Assembly: GCF_946478785.1 (NCBI RefSeq)
Contig: NZ_CAMLDD010000001.1
Location: 310,001 to 374,000 of the forward strand
Source of the DNA: an uncultured Flavobacterium sp.
Lineage (GTDB): Bacteria > Bacteroidota > Bacteroidia > Flavobacteriales > Flavobacteriaceae
Direction: 5' to 3'
DNA: 64,000 nucleotides
Part shown: positions 51,719-58,930 of the stretch, piece by piece
How positions within the stretch are numbered: the stretch's first letter is position 1
How the letters are laid out: each line of letters opens with the position of its first letter
Notes under the pieces: generated by a model
The model's input: only the letters and a program-made list of their open reading frames with translations
Told to the model about the DNA's origin: nothing
The model's database searches: none
Translations under genes and position numbers: made by a program

Positions 51719-52221
51719 TGAAAAAAGAACTACAGGATGCATTTAGAAAACTTAAACAAAGGGATGTAGATACATTTCCTGCAAACGTAATATCAGTTGA
51801 TAAAGAAAAAGGAACTTGTATAGTATCAAATGATGATTTAGAATTTACAGATGTACGGTTATCATCTGTTATTGATGGCAAAAATAATAAGTTTTACTTA
51901 TTTCCTGCTGTTGGAAGTTCTGTTCTTGTAAGCCCGGTAAATGAAGATTTAAAAAACTTATATGTAGAAGCCTATTCAGAGATTGAAAGTTTAGATCTGA
52001 AAATTAAAGCGGTTCATTTTAGGGTTTCTGAATCAGGTTTTTTGCTAAAAAAAGAAAACGAAACATTAAAAGGTTTGGTTTCAGAATTATTAACAGCGGT
52101 TGAGCAAATGAGTTTTTTGGTCACTACAACTGGTGGAGCTGGTAACACTACAACATTATTAAATTCAGCGCAATTTACAGGTATAAAAAATAGGTTTAAT
52201 CAGTTTTTAAATGATGTTTAA
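51718..52221 (+). CDS. Baseplate spike-like protein (gpV / Mu gp45-like)
   Basis: The 167 residues have an N-terminal OB-like domain (PANVISVDKEKGTCIVSNDDLEFTDVRLSSV, FPAVGSSVLVSP) common to phage spikes and a coiled C-terminal part. It comes directly after the hub. No C-terminal metal-binding tip (HxH) is seen, so the point of the spike may be a separate protein. Confidence 0.7.
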   Translation: MKKELQDAFRKLKQRDVDTFPANVISVDKEKGTCIVSNDDLEFTDVRLSSVIDGKNNKFYLFPAVGSSVLVSPVNEDLKNLYVEAYSEIESLDLKIKAVHFRVSESGFLLKKENETLKGLVSELLTAVEQMSFLVTTTGGAGNTTTLLNSAQFTGIKNRFNQFLNDV

Positions 52222-52611
52222 ATGAATCAGACAATTTCAATCATATCCACATTAATAACGGTAATCGGAGGTACTGGATATTTTACATTTTTTTTCGCCA
52301 GAAAAAGAAACTTACAAGACATTGAAAAGCTAAAGGTAGAAATCGTTCAAGCCCGTAAGATTGCTGAAACAACCGCAATTGATAATGATATTAAACTTTC
52401 CGGGCATTATAAAGAAATTTTAGACGACCTGAAACAAAGGTATGAAGTAAGATACATTGAATTTGAAAGTATTTTGAACCGTAAAATTTCAATGCTCGAA
52501 GAAGAATTGAAATTGAAGGATCGTAAAATCAGACTTCAGCAAATTGAGATTAATCAATTGAAGAAGGAAAACCAGCAACTTAGAAACCATGCAATTAACC
52601 GTCAATCATAA
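52222..52611 (+). CDS. Membrane-anchored coiled-coil protein
   Basis: The 129 residues have an N-terminal membrane helix (IISTLITVIGGTGYFTFFF) and a long coiled coil from about 30 to 122 with regular hydrophobic spacing (EELKLKDRKIRLQQIEINQLKKENQQL). It is inside the baseplate gene run, 0 bp after the spike gene. It might be a lysis accessory or a membrane protein of the lytic cycle rather than a virion part. Function unknown. Confidence 0.55.
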   Translation: MNQTISIISTLITVIGGTGYFTFFFARKRNLQDIEKLKVEIVQARKIAETTAIDNDIKLSGHYKEILDDLKQRYEVRYIEFESILNRKISMLEEELKLKDRKIRLQQIEINQLKKENQQLRNHAINRQS

Positions 52612-52879
52612 TCAAAACCTATTTGATGTTTCAATTCAGGAAAACGGAAATGTTATGACTGTTTTTGAGCTGGCTTTGTTAAATGGTTTTTCAATTACTG
52701 ATAACATTGTCCCATCTCAAAATATTGATGTTGTAAAGAGTGAATTAGTTGCTCAGGAGTTAGTTGATTATTTCAAAAACAAAAACCATGTTGTTGCTAC
52801 TGGAGGTGTAAATGATTTAGTGATAGAGCGCAAAGGAATTGGAAAAATGATTGTTGGAAAAGATTTTATAGTAGGTTAA
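52589..52879 (+). CDS. LysM-like small tail protein
   Basis: The 96 residues contain VFELALLNGFSITDNIVPSQNI, the layout of the LysM-like domain found in short Bacteroidota phage tail proteins (compare tail protein X). It starts within the 3' end of the coiled-coil gene, overlapping by 23 bases. Probably bridges the tail tip to peptidoglycan or to the baseplate. Confidence 0.6.
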   Translation: MQLTVNHNQNLFDVSIQENGNVMTVFELALLNGFSITDNIVPSQNIDVVKSELVAQELVDYFKNKNHVVATGGVNDLVIERKGIGKMIVGKDFIVG

Positions 52880-52880
52880 T

Positions 52881-53714
52881 ATGGCACGACAAATAGAAAT
52901 TATACAAAAAGAAATGTTTGATGGTATTACTTCAAATGAAGTGTTATCTGAAATGAATTCAACAAGTAAAGTAGCGAACTATCGGCTATATGTTTTTGTT
53001 GTTTCTTTCTCAATTTGGGTTTTAGAAAACCTTTTCGACACTCATAAAAGAGAGGTAAATGATATTATCGAAGCAAAAATGCCACATCGTTCAAGCTGGT
53101 ACAGAACCAAAGCATTAGCATTTCAATACGGTTTTGATTTAATCCAAGACACCGACAAATTTGATAATACTGGTTATACTGATGAAGAAATTGAAGCTTC
53201 AAAAATCATTAAGTATTCAGCCGTAACTAAATCGGGTGGGCAATTGTATATAAAAATTGCAACTGAAGCTGGTGGAGTTTTAACACCTATTGCACCTGAA
53301 ATAAAAGAATCGTTTGATGCTTACATGGATGAAATTGCTGACGCTGGCGTGAAATATTTAGTTGTAAACCATTTACCAGATATCCTATTGTTAAATATTC
53401 AAATTTACCGTGATCCTTTAGTTTTGGATGCCAACGGAATGAGTATTATAAACGCAAATTATCCCGTTCAGGACGCAATAAATGAGTACATGAAAGAATT
53501 GCCTTTTAATGGTGAATTGGTTTTGCTTCACTTGATTGATAAATTACAGAAAGTTGAAGGTGTAAATATTCCACATATCGTAAATGCAGAATCTCAGGTA
53601 ATTGATATTAATACAAATCAGTATTTAGATCCTGAGCCTATTAATGTTAAAACAGTGCCTGTGAGTGGTTATTTCACAATTGCAAATTTTGATAATATAG
53701 CTTATGTGGTATAA
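52881..53714 (+). CDS. Baseplate protein J-like (Mu gp47-like)
   Basis: The 277 residues have NYRLYVFVVSFSIWVLENLFDTHKREVNDII near the N-terminus and an SWYRTKALAFQYG segment, a pattern found in Bacteroidota baseplate proteins that databases often call nucleotidyltransferase. The strand-rich C-terminal half (LPFNGELVLLHLIDKLQKVEGV) fits baseplate J. Order after the LysM protein and before the gp48-like gene agrees. Confidence 0.68.
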   Translation: MARQIEIIQKEMFDGITSNEVLSEMNSTSKVANYRLYVFVVSFSIWVLENLFDTHKREVNDIIEAKMPHRSSWYRTKALAFQYGFDLIQDTDKFDNTGYTDEEIEASKIIKYSAVTKSGGQLYIKIATEAGGVLTPIAPEIKESFDAYMDEIADAGVKYLVVNHLPDILLLNIQIYRDPLVLDANGMSIINANYPVQDAINEYMKELPFNGELVLLHLIDKLQKVEGVNIPHIVNAESQVIDINTNQYLDPEPINVKTVPVSGYFTIANFDNIAYVV

Positions 53715-54168
53715 AGTAGATTATGACAAACTTATCCTTTTGCTTTTACCGACTTTTTTACGAAAGACTAGGGTTTTCGGTTATCTAAAGGCTTTGATTA
53801 CTCCAATTGGTGGTTTGCATTATCTCTGGTCGAATATGCGTAAGGATAATCTAAAAAAGCTATCATACAACAGTTCAAAGTGTTATTTAAGAGGTGCTTT
53901 AAATGATAATTATGATCCTGAACAAAGGCGGATTACAATTACCAATACAGTTAATAAAACAAATGATTACATATACACACAGGCTGAAAATATTCCTGTC
54001 TATTTAGGAACGATGTGGTTAGAACCTGAATTTAATTATGAAGGTTCAACGGTTGATTTTTTAGTAAATGTACCACAGGAAATAATGAATTTAAAAATAA
54101 ACGAGATAGTTGCCACGATTGAATTTTATGTTCTGGCAGGCAAATCTTATCAAATAATAGCAATATGA
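53704..54168 (+). CDS. Tail protein (Mu gp48-like position)
   Basis: This encodes 154 residues, starting 11 bases inside the baseplate J-like gene: MWYKVDYDKLILLLLPTFLRKTRVFGYLKALITPI, then a beta-rich C-terminus. The position between baseplate J and the fibres is that of Mu gp48, a wedge protein linking fibres to the baseplate. Sequence similarity not established. Confidence 0.6.
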   Translation: MWYKVDYDKLILLLLPTFLRKTRVFGYLKALITPIGGLHYLWSNMRKDNLKKLSYNSSKCYLRGALNDNYDPEQRRITITNTVNKTNDYIYTQAENIPVYLGTMWLEPEFNYEGSTVDFLVNVPQEIMNLKINEIVATIEFYVLAGKSYQIIAI

Positions 54169-54941
54169 ATAGACTAGATGTTAATCAGGTTGGCGGTTTT
54201 CCGCTCACAACTAGAATTTTGGACGAACTTCAAAAAATTCCGGCTGTTTTTAATGGTCTTGGCGGAATTGCCGGAGATAAGAGTATTCTTTATGGTTGTA
54301 CCATTACTGGATCAACTGCGGATAATGGTGTTGTCTTTGTAAATGGAGAGGTCTTTCTTTTTAAAGGGGGCTTAGTTCAAACCAAAGTAATTATTAAAGA
54401 AGACAAAGAGAATCTTGTGTTTGAAAACAATGAATCAAAAACAGTTATCAGAACTCGTTATGTGACTTTTGGAACGGGAATAGATGCTATGGATTGGGCT
54501 GATTTTAAAAAACCATTTGAAACAAAAGAGATTGAATCAGCTTTGGCTGGTAAGGCAGATTTGACAACTTTTGAAGCTTTAGCCGATGCATTTGCTATTG
54601 TTTACACTAAAATGTTGACCATCGAAAGCGGAGCGCAAAAAAACCTACAGGAATATTATGATTATGGAGTGGTTACCACTCAAAATAGACAAAACGGAAT
54701 AAACGAATTTGACTATACTAAAAATTTCACGGAAATTTTTCCGCCTTCTGGATATACAATGGCAAATTTAAAAGCTTTCCTGCCCTCTATTGCTAAAATT
54801 GCTTTTAATGGAAATGTTGATAACAGTGATACGATGTGGTGTCATTATCAAATAGGAATTGACCGTATTACGGTAATATGTAATAATTCTGAATCTCGCG
54901 AAACCTCAAAGATTAACTATTTAGCAATTTGGAAAAAATAA
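54165..54941 (+). CDS. Tail fibre-type protein 1
   Basis: The 258 residues begin MNRLDVNQVGGFPLTTRILDEL, a frequent start of Bacteroidota phage fibre subunits, and contain the fibre linker motif ALAGKADLTTFEALADAF. The C-terminus is a beta domain ending INYLAIWKK. Probably the proximal fibre or a connector. It overlaps the preceding gene by ATGA. Confidence 0.65.
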   Translation: MNRLDVNQVGGFPLTTRILDELQKIPAVFNGLGGIAGDKSILYGCTITGSTADNGVVFVNGEVFLFKGGLVQTKVIIKEDKENLVFENNESKTVIRTRYVTFGTGIDAMDWADFKKPFETKEIESALAGKADLTTFEALADAFAIVYTKMLTIESGAQKNLQEYYDYGVVTTQNRQNGINEFDYTKNFTEIFPPSGYTMANLKAFLPSIAKIAFNGNVDNSDTMWCHYQIGIDRITVICNNSESRETSKINYLAIWKK

Positions 54942-54947
54942 TTATTT

Positions 54948-55340
54948 ATGGCAATTACTGATAAAAATATACTAAAAACATGGTATGAAACTGGTGACAT
55001 ACCAACCCAAGACCAGTTTTGGGCTTGGTTTGATAGTTATTGGCATAAGCATGAAAAAATCCCCATTACCTCAATTGAACAAATTGAAGATATTTTAAAT
55101 GGTAAGGCTGATGCTGAATCTTTTAATGGTCACTTAACTGATCCTAATGCACACGTTGAACTATTTGCTAAAACGAGAATTATTCCAGTAGGTCAACTCA
55201 TTGTTTTTAAAAATGCACCAAACGAAGATAATAGCAAAAAAGAACCAGGCGATCATTGTATGGGAAAAGTTGGAAACACTTTTGTTAACGGCACTTGGAA
55301 TGGAGACGATGACACATTGCCTGAATCTTACGATTACTAA
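54948..55340 (+). CDS. Tail fibre-type protein 2
   Basis: The 130 residues start TWYETGDIPTQDQFWAWFDSYWHK after a few residues, a module common in Bacteroidota phage fibres, followed by ILNGKADAESFNGHLTDPNAH, the GKAD/H-x-x-DPNAH fibre repeat. The last part is polar and Gly-rich. Likely part of the fibre shaft. Confidence 0.65.
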   Translation: MAITDKNILKTWYETGDIPTQDQFWAWFDSYWHKHEKIPITSIEQIEDILNGKADAESFNGHLTDPNAHVELFAKTRIIPVGQLIVFKNAPNEDNSKKEPGDHCMGKVGNTFVNGTWNGDDDTLPESYDY

Positions 55341-55364
55341 GTAATTATAAATCTAAATATAAAC

Positions 55365-55568
55365 ATGAATCAAAAAAAAAGAATTAAAAAATTAGAGGCT
55401 AAAGTTTCTTCATTACTAGAAATTGTGCAAAAAGGATCATTGACACTTACGGATGTCGATAACCCAAATGTTAAGGTAGTATTCAGTATTAAAAGCGGTG
55501 TTTTTTCTACTGATAAAATTACAACCACAATAAATACTGATAACATAATAAATAACCAAAATCAATAA
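55365..55568 (+). CDS. Small coiled-coil fibre-region protein
   Basis: This encodes 67 residues: an N-terminal coiled coil (MNQKKRIKKLEAKVSSLLEIV) followed by short strands and an Asn/Thr-rich end. It lies 1 bp before the long fibre gene. May trimerise or chaperone the fibre; no family recognised. Confidence 0.5.
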   Translation: MNQKKRIKKLEAKVSSLLEIVQKGSLTLTDVDNPNVKVVFSIKSGVFSTDKITTTINTDNIINNQNQ

Positions 55569-55569
55569 C

Positions 55570-57123
55570 ATGAAAAGAATCTTTTTATTTTTATTACTGG
55601 CTTTATCATTAGCCACATCAGCGCAAGACATTTATTCTATCGCTAAACCGTTAAGACTTGGAAACGTGCCTGTCAGCGAATCATTAGCAGATAGTGTATT
55701 GGTTTACACATCGGGTAAAATGGTAAGACTTGTACCTCGTAGCGAGTTCGGAGGCAGTGGAGGTTCTCAGGACTTACAGCAAACTTTAGAGAATGGTGGT
55801 ACTGCAAATATTCAAATAACACTTACGGGAAAAGATGGTTCAACGGATTATGCAATTTATGATAGGGCAGGAATGTTTCTTGATGATATGGCAGGTCTTG
55901 GTAGAATATCTAATTATTATAATGGAATTATAAAGTTTGATGATATTATAAACGGAGGTGCTATATCTATTGCTAGTCCCAATACTTTTAGTAATACTAC
56001 TGAATATACATTTGCTGATAATGGCGGTGCGCATACTATTGCCGCTCTTGATGATATTACTTTACAGAAAGCATTAGATAATGGTGCTACAGCAACCGCT
56101 ATAGCGAATTTTTCTGTTGCTGGTTCTAATGGTCAAGTATCTGTAAATTCCAACGGTGGTGAACTTTCTGCTCAGCAATGGGGTGCGCTTAATCTAAATC
56201 AAAACGGTATAGTTATAAGCAATAGGGCTAATCCAAATCCAATCATTTTAAACGGCGGAACTCCTGGAATTCAGTTAAACGGTCACATGGGGTCGGCACT
56301 TAAGTTAAAATCAGACGTTGTGGAGTTCAGGAGCAATCAAGGTATGAATATTATAAACCAAAGCTCTACACCAATAAACATAGACAATGTTAGCAATAAA
56401 GTTAATATATCAGGACTGACCGGTATAGATTTAGTGTCTGGTAACGGTTCAATATCCCTCGGTGCGCCAATGGGTATCAATCTGGGATCATCCGGCGATG
56501 TCAAAATAGTTTCTAATGATACGTTACGTTTAGAAACTACTAATAAACTTGTAGCTATTGGTAATCAAATTAAGCTTAAGAGTTCTGGCGCACCTAATGA
56601 GATTATAATTTCTGATGAAGCTAGCAAAATTAATATAGAATCAAAGGCTAATGGTGTAAATATCAAATCAACCGGAGGTCCTGTTACTATATCTAACACA
56701 ACTGGTGCCGGAATTGCTTTGACTACCACAGCAGGTCCGCTTAATGTTGAATCAACCGGAGGAGTATCTGTTAATTCAGCGGGTTACACTACTATATCAT
56801 CAGCAGGAATAAATTTAACCAATAATACTGGTACTGGAGGTCAGTTTTTAGTGGATGCCGGTGATGTAACTATATCAGCAGGATCAGGCAAAACATTAGG
56901 TTTATTTGGTTATGATTTGAATATTCATAACAATAACCCGATTTTCTTTCATCCACCTAAATTTCCAGTAACTACTGTTGATAATTTACCAGAGTCTCCG
57001 GGGTTCGGCAAATATGCAACTGTTACAGATGCAGTTGCACCTACTTATTTACAGCCTGTCGTTGGTGGTGGGACGGTTTCTTGTCCTGTATTCTACGACG
57101 GTACTGCTTGGGTAGCACATTAA
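55570..57123 (+). CDS. Long repetitive tail fibre or surface protein with signal peptide
   Basis: The 517 residues start with a convincing Sec signal peptide (MKRIFLFLLLALSLATSAQ), then IYSIAKPLRLGNVPVSES and LVYTSGKMVRL, then about 350 residues of short repeating strands (NGG, GPLNVESTGGVSVNSAG, TISNTTGAGI) suggesting a beta-helical or triple-stranded fibre. The last 40 residues (PVVGGGTVSCPVFYDGTAWVAH) are like the tips of phage fibres. There is no T9SS sorting tail. A signal peptide on a fibre is odd; it could be a surface protein supplied to the host instead. Confidence 0.65.
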   Translation: MKRIFLFLLLALSLATSAQDIYSIAKPLRLGNVPVSESLADSVLVYTSGKMVRLVPRSEFGGSGGSQDLQQTLENGGTANIQITLTGKDGSTDYAIYDRAGMFLDDMAGLGRISNYYNGIIKFDDIINGGAISIASPNTFSNTTEYTFADNGGAHTIAALDDITLQKALDNGATATAIANFSVAGSNGQVSVNSNGGELSAQQWGALNLNQNGIVISNRANPNPIILNGGTPGIQLNGHMGSALKLKSDVVEFRSNQGMNIINQSSTPINIDNVSNKVNISGLTGIDLVSGNGSISLGAPMGINLGSSGDVKIVSNDTLRLETTNKLVAIGNQIKLKSSGAPNEIIISDEASKINIESKANGVNIKSTGGPVTISNTTGAGIALTTTAGPLNVESTGGVSVNSAGYTTISSAGINLTNNTGTGGQFLVDAGDVTISAGSGKTLGLFGYDLNIHNNNPIFFHPPKFPVTTVDNLPESPGFGKYATVTDAVAPTYLQPVVGGGTVSCPVFYDGTAWVAH

Positions 57124-57148
57124 GTAATATTTTAAAAATTAAATATAT

Positions 57149-57490
57149 ATGAATAAGTTTTTAAACTTGGTTTTGGGTACGAATGATGTACCAACATACT
57201 TAGCAGCTTTGTTTTTTGCCTTGATTGGTGTAATTGTCATTTTGCTTTTAAAGAGTAATAAGCGAGATAAAACTAGCCTAAACACGCCTTTTGAATTTAG
57301 TTTTAAGTTTTTAATCCAAGATAATTTAAAAGAAATAGTACTTGGTTTTTTATTGATAATTCTGGCTCTTAGGTTTTCAGTTGAATATGCCGGAGTTAAT
57401 CTTACTATGGTGTATGCATTGGGTGTAGGATTGTCAATTCAGAAGCTTGCAGGTTATATTTCTAAATTGGAATTGTCGGCAAGGAAATAA
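57149..57490 (+). CDS. Holin-like membrane protein
   Basis: The 113 residues have about three hydrophobic segments (LAALFFALIGVIVILLL, EIVLGFLLIILALRFSV, LTMVYALGVGLSI) with a short charged end. Size and topology fit a holin, and the endolysin lacks a signal peptide, so a holin is needed. It is far from the amidase gene, which weakens the case. Confidence 0.55.
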   Translation: MNKFLNLVLGTNDVPTYLAALFFALIGVIVILLLKSNKRDKTSLNTPFEFSFKFLIQDNLKEIVLGFLLIILALRFSVEYAGVNLTMVYALGVGLSIQKLAGYISKLELSARK

Positions 57491-57507
57491 TTCTCCGGAG
57501 GCGGAAT

Positions 57508-57626
57508 AAAAAAAGTCCTCCAACAAATTAATACTTTCTCAGGGTAATTTAATTTAGCACAAAGCCAGCGTTGGAGGACAATAAGTCTTCTGATGCTGGC
57601 TTTGCTATGTTTTAAATTATCCTGAG
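57508..57626 (-). ncRNA. Candidate pseudoknotted regulatory RNA with interlocked inverted repeats
   Basis: Four pieces alternate. A (57515-57524, GTCCTCCAAC) pairs perfectly with A' (57570-57579). B (57538-57569, from CTCAGGGTAATTT to AAAGCCAGC) pairs over most of 32 bases with B' (57595-57626). Order A-B-A'-B' means the pairings cross. Read leftward, a TATATTTG box (57639-57632) places the start at the first base of the B/B' stem, and the last A/A' arm is followed by seven T (57514-57508), an intrinsic terminator. The predicted RNA is about 119 nt. There is no reading frame of note. It lies between two rightward genes. Confidence 0.7.
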
Positions 57627-57631
57627 AGGTG

Positions 57632-57639
57632 CAAATATA
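57632..57639 (-). promoter_or_regulatory. -7 box of the leftward structured RNA
   Basis: TATATTTG on the minus strand fits TAnnTTTG. A TTTG lies 13 bp further upstream, closer than the usual spacing. Confidence 0.5.
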
Positions 57640-57663
57640 ATCAATCATCAATCAAAAAAACGA

Positions 57664-58491
57664 ATGGAAAAAAAGAAAATTTTTAAAGCAGCACCTTTGC
57701 CGTTTATGGGGCAAAAACGCAAATTTTTAAAGCAGTTTGAACCTGCATTGCAAAATTATTCACCTACAGCAACTTATGTTGATTTGTTTGGAGGAAGTGG
57801 ATTACTAAGCCACACAGTAAAAGCATTGTATCCTGATGCAAATGTTATTTATAATGATTACGATAACTTTAGGCAACGCCTTGAAAACATTGATAAGACT
57901 AATCAACTGATCAGTGATTTAAGGGTAATTTTATCAGGTTACGTAAAAGATAAAAGAATTGAAGGCGTTACACGTGACCAAGTATTAAATAGATTGTCTG
58001 AGGAAGATAAAAAAGGATATGTTGATTATATTACACTGTCCAGCTCCTTACTGTTTAGTATGAAGTATGCTTTTACATTGGAGCAATTCAAAAAAGAAAC
58101 GCTTTACAATTGTGTACGTCAATCAGATTACAACGGTACAGGTTATTTAGATGGTATTGAAGTTGTTTCGAAATGTTATAAAGAACTATTCACATTATAC
58201 AAAGATCTTGACAATGTGGTGTTTTTGGTTGATCCTCCGTATTTATCAACCGAGACGTGTAGTTATAAAGGATATTGGAAATTAAAAGACTATTTAGATG
58301 TTTTGCAGGTTCTGGACGGTACAAAGTATTTTTACTTTACATCAAATAAGTCGTCTATCATTGAGCTGTGTGAGTGGATTGAAACTAAAACACCAATGAG
58401 TAATCCGTTTAACGGTGCTTATACTGAATCAATGACCGCTACAGTCAATTTTCAGTCAAGTTATACCGATATAATGATCTATAAGACATAG
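57664..58491 (+). CDS. D12-class DNA adenine-N6 methyltransferase (Dam-like)
   Basis: The 275 residues have the D12 order: an N-terminal PLPFMGQKRKF (12-21, binds AdoMet), motif I YVDLFGGSGLL (38-48), a recognition insert, and motif IV DPPYLS (190-195), then YFYFTSNKS. It methylates adenine N6 in a short target. No partner nuclease is present. At the right end of the phage it has the position of mom in Mu, an anti-restriction modifier, and a structured RNA lies directly before it. Confidence 0.9.
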   Translation: MEKKKIFKAAPLPFMGQKRKFLKQFEPALQNYSPTATYVDLFGGSGLLSHTVKALYPDANVIYNDYDNFRQRLENIDKTNQLISDLRVILSGYVKDKRIEGVTRDQVLNRLSEEDKKGYVDYITLSSSLLFSMKYAFTLEQFKKETLYNCVRQSDYNGTGYLDGIEVVSKCYKELFTLYKDLDNVVFLVDPPYLSTETCSYKGYWKLKDYLDVLQVLDGTKYFYFTSNKSSIIELCEWIETKTPMSNPFNGAYTESMTATVNFQSSYTDIMIYKT

Positions 58492-58495
58492 AAGC

Positions 58496-58534
58496 AGAAA
58501 AGCCCTTTAAATGATGTTTAAAGGGCTTTTAAAT
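58496..58534 (+). terminator. Right-end terminator
   Basis: An AAAAGCCCTTTAAA stem pairs with TTTAAAGGGCTTTT around ATGATG-type loop bases and ends in T. Its GCCCTTTAAATGA part (58502-58514) is also found at 23403-23415 near the left end, so it may double as an end-binding site. Confidence 0.75.
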
Positions 58535-58602
58535 TATATATATTTGCTGAAAAAATGGAAGGTTCGTTTCTAAAAGATGGAAATTTCGATTTTGCGATTA
58601 TA

Positions 58603-58608
58603 TCAGTA
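58603..58608 (+). repeat. Target-site duplication, right copy
   Basis: tcagta immediately after the prophage repeats the bases at 23254-23259. Confidence 0.75.
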
Positions 58609-58930
58609 CAACTCCGTGAAAATGAATCCTGAAAAAGAAACAAATGCAGATTATCAAAAAAATATTTTGCCTGCAGAGGATGATTCATTTTTTGATCAGA
58701 CCTTAATTTATCAAAATCCAATAAAAAAGCAGATAAACATTAAAAAAGCAGCTTTAGACAGGATTACTATTTATGACACTGTTGGACAATTACAAAAAAC
58801 AATACTATTTTTAAACGATTCTGAATATCATACTATTGATTTATCTGAACTGTCAAAAGGAGTTTATTTTGTTGTTTTAGAGAATAAAGACAAAAGAGCA
58901 AAACGAAAAATTATTATTAATCAGAATTGA
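58609..58930 (+). pseudogene. 3' fragment of the interrupted host gene, T9SS sorting domain
   Basis: This is the back half of the gene begun at 23201. From NSVKMNPEKE the frame runs to ...KIIINQN, with a T9SS-type sorting domain (IYQNPIKKQINIKKAALDRI, then LSKGVYFVVLENK). Joined at the tcagta site it gives a 126-residue protein of signal peptide, short linker and sorting domain. A continuous frame starting within the phage end (58577) exists but begins with phage-encoded residues and is accidental. Confidence 0.85.

Larger units (their letters stand above)
23260..58602 (+). mobile_element. Mu-like transposable prophage, about 35.3 kb
   Basis: The borders come from the in-frame reconstruction of the interrupted host gene and the tcagta duplication; they are uncertain by one or two bases. 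Inside are all parts of a transposable myophage: S24 repressor, DDE transposase and MuB-type ATPase, GemA-like and DUF3164 early proteins, Mu-type head genes (DUF935 portal, gpF, gpG, gp36), contractile sheath, tube, tape measure, baseplate, fibres, lysis genes and DNA methyltransferases. No integrase is present. Read in the order given, the ends are 5'-TAGGGCATAAAAC and GCGATTATA-3'; they form at best a weak inverted repeat. All modules look intact, so the prophage may be active. Confidence 0.93.

Noticed and set aside
23260..58602. A diversity-generating retroelement or DNA invertase controlling the fibre genes
   Set aside because: No reverse transcriptase, no variable/template repeat pair and no invertase gene were found; the fibre genes show no inverted duplicate ends.
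58577..58608. An ATG-started frame that joins the prophage right end to the T9SS remnant
   Set aside because: Its first residues come from phage terminal DNA; the in-frame left fragment shows that the true start is at 23201.
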